A DNA stretch of 57,421 nt, from positions 1-57,421 of the forward strand of contig CADDZC010000014.1 of the NCBI GenBank assembly GCA_902812365.1, given 5' to 3'. The stretch is from Acidobacteriota bacterium. Its GTDB lineage: Bacteria; Acidobacteriota; Terriglobia; UBA7540. The notes under the pieces were generated by a model, which saw only the letters and a program-made list of their open reading frames with translations, made no database searches and was not told the origin of the DNA. The translations under genes and the position numbers were made by a program. This document shows positions 57,297 through 57,421 of the stretch, piece by piece (the first letter of the stretch is position 1; each line of letters starts with the position of its first letter).

Positions 57297-57421
57297 TGTC
57301 AGCGCAAAATAGAAATGTCCGGTTTTTGGCAATTTAGAAATGTCCTCCTCCAGGGATGATCAGGAGGAGGGATGTGTTTCTGGCTTATAGGTGTTTTGTT
57401 CTTGTTTTTATCTTGCTCTTT
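57297..57421 (-). mobile_element. Insertion-sequence end, right copy (element continues beyond window)
   Basis: The 125 bp to the window edge are the exact reverse complement of 7708-7832. The outer terminus is TGTCAGCGC at 57297, followed by the same two AGAAATGTCC repeats and the hairpin. The element lies to the right of the pump gene and runs off the window, so its full length is unknown and identity with the left copy may extend further. No target-site duplication can be judged because the far end is missing. Confidence 0.85.
57299..57421 (-). CDS. Transposase, C-terminal fragment (partial)
   Basis: On the minus strand the frame enters at the window edge and stops at TGA 57299-57301 just inside the element terminus. 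It encodes the same Lys-rich tail and PDHPWRRTF motif as the left copy. Here the gene may be complete outside the window. It resembles the C-terminus of DDE transposases whose gene overlaps the element end, an inference from pattern memory only. Confidence 0.55.
   Translation of the reverse strand, partial: KEQDKNKNKTPISQKHIPPPDHPWRRTFLNCQKPDISILR

Overview
This is a high-GC bacterial chromosomal segment, most likely from the Acidobacteriota (Solibacter/Bryobacter-like). The assignment is inferred from content: very large Oar-like TonB-dependent proteins with a carboxypeptidase-regulatory N-domain, many TPR proteins (including the 'YDxPQF' type), an ASPIC/UnbV FG-GAP protein, and a linked TldD/TldE pair. 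No rRNA marker is present to prove it. Region 1 (1-7665, minus strand) is a translation block read rplM-rpsI-rpsB-tsf-pyrH-frr, then, from its own near-consensus promoter, rpsL-rpsG-fusA-tuf (tuf runs off the left edge). Several genes here start with GTG or TTG behind strong Shine-Dalgarno sites. Region 2 (7666-15665) opens with a 125-bp insertion-sequence end. It then holds an Oar-like outer-membrane gene broken by one in-frame TAG codon, a three-gene cluster (YedY/MsrP-like molybdoenzyme, exported alkaline-phosphatase-superfamily protein, unrecognised 469-aa protein), and a tRNA-Glu(CUC). Region 3 (15840-21435, minus) carries metK-ahcY (methyl cycle) followed by tldD and tldE (peptide protease pair). 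Region 4 (21663-29170, plus) has two translationally coupled, paralogous TPR proteins and a complete glutamate synthase large subunit. Region 5 has a GH20-type lipoprotein glycosidase (minus), then purF, lepB, purM and an MFS transporter (plus). Region 6 (37888-46123, minus) is a co-directional cluster: a double-thioredoxin redoxin, a tiny membrane-anchored protein with a CPACQI motif, a TonB-dependent receptor, a secreted TPR protein, an FG-GAP/ASPIC protein and a DUF4097-like protein. Region 7 (46375-50981) has a family 2 glycosyltransferase, the RNase P RNA gene, a small TPR protein, a YvcK/CofD-like protein and an AI-2E family transporter. Region 8 (51105-57287, plus) is a second tiny protein with a CPVCQI motif followed by a complete tripartite RND heavy-metal efflux system (TolC-type channel, lipoprotein adaptor, CzcA/CusA-type pump). 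The window ends in a second, inverted copy of the insertion-sequence end seen at 7708-7832. The most interesting theme is the pair of small His-rich CPxCQI proteins: one heads an outer-membrane import operon and the other heads a metal-export operon. This suggests a shared, poorly described metal- or thiol-handling component. Other points worth a second look are the amber-interrupted Oar gene, the inverted IS ends bracketing 49.5 kb, a perfect 16-bp hairpin abutting the purF ribosome-binding site, and an unusually long RNase P RNA.
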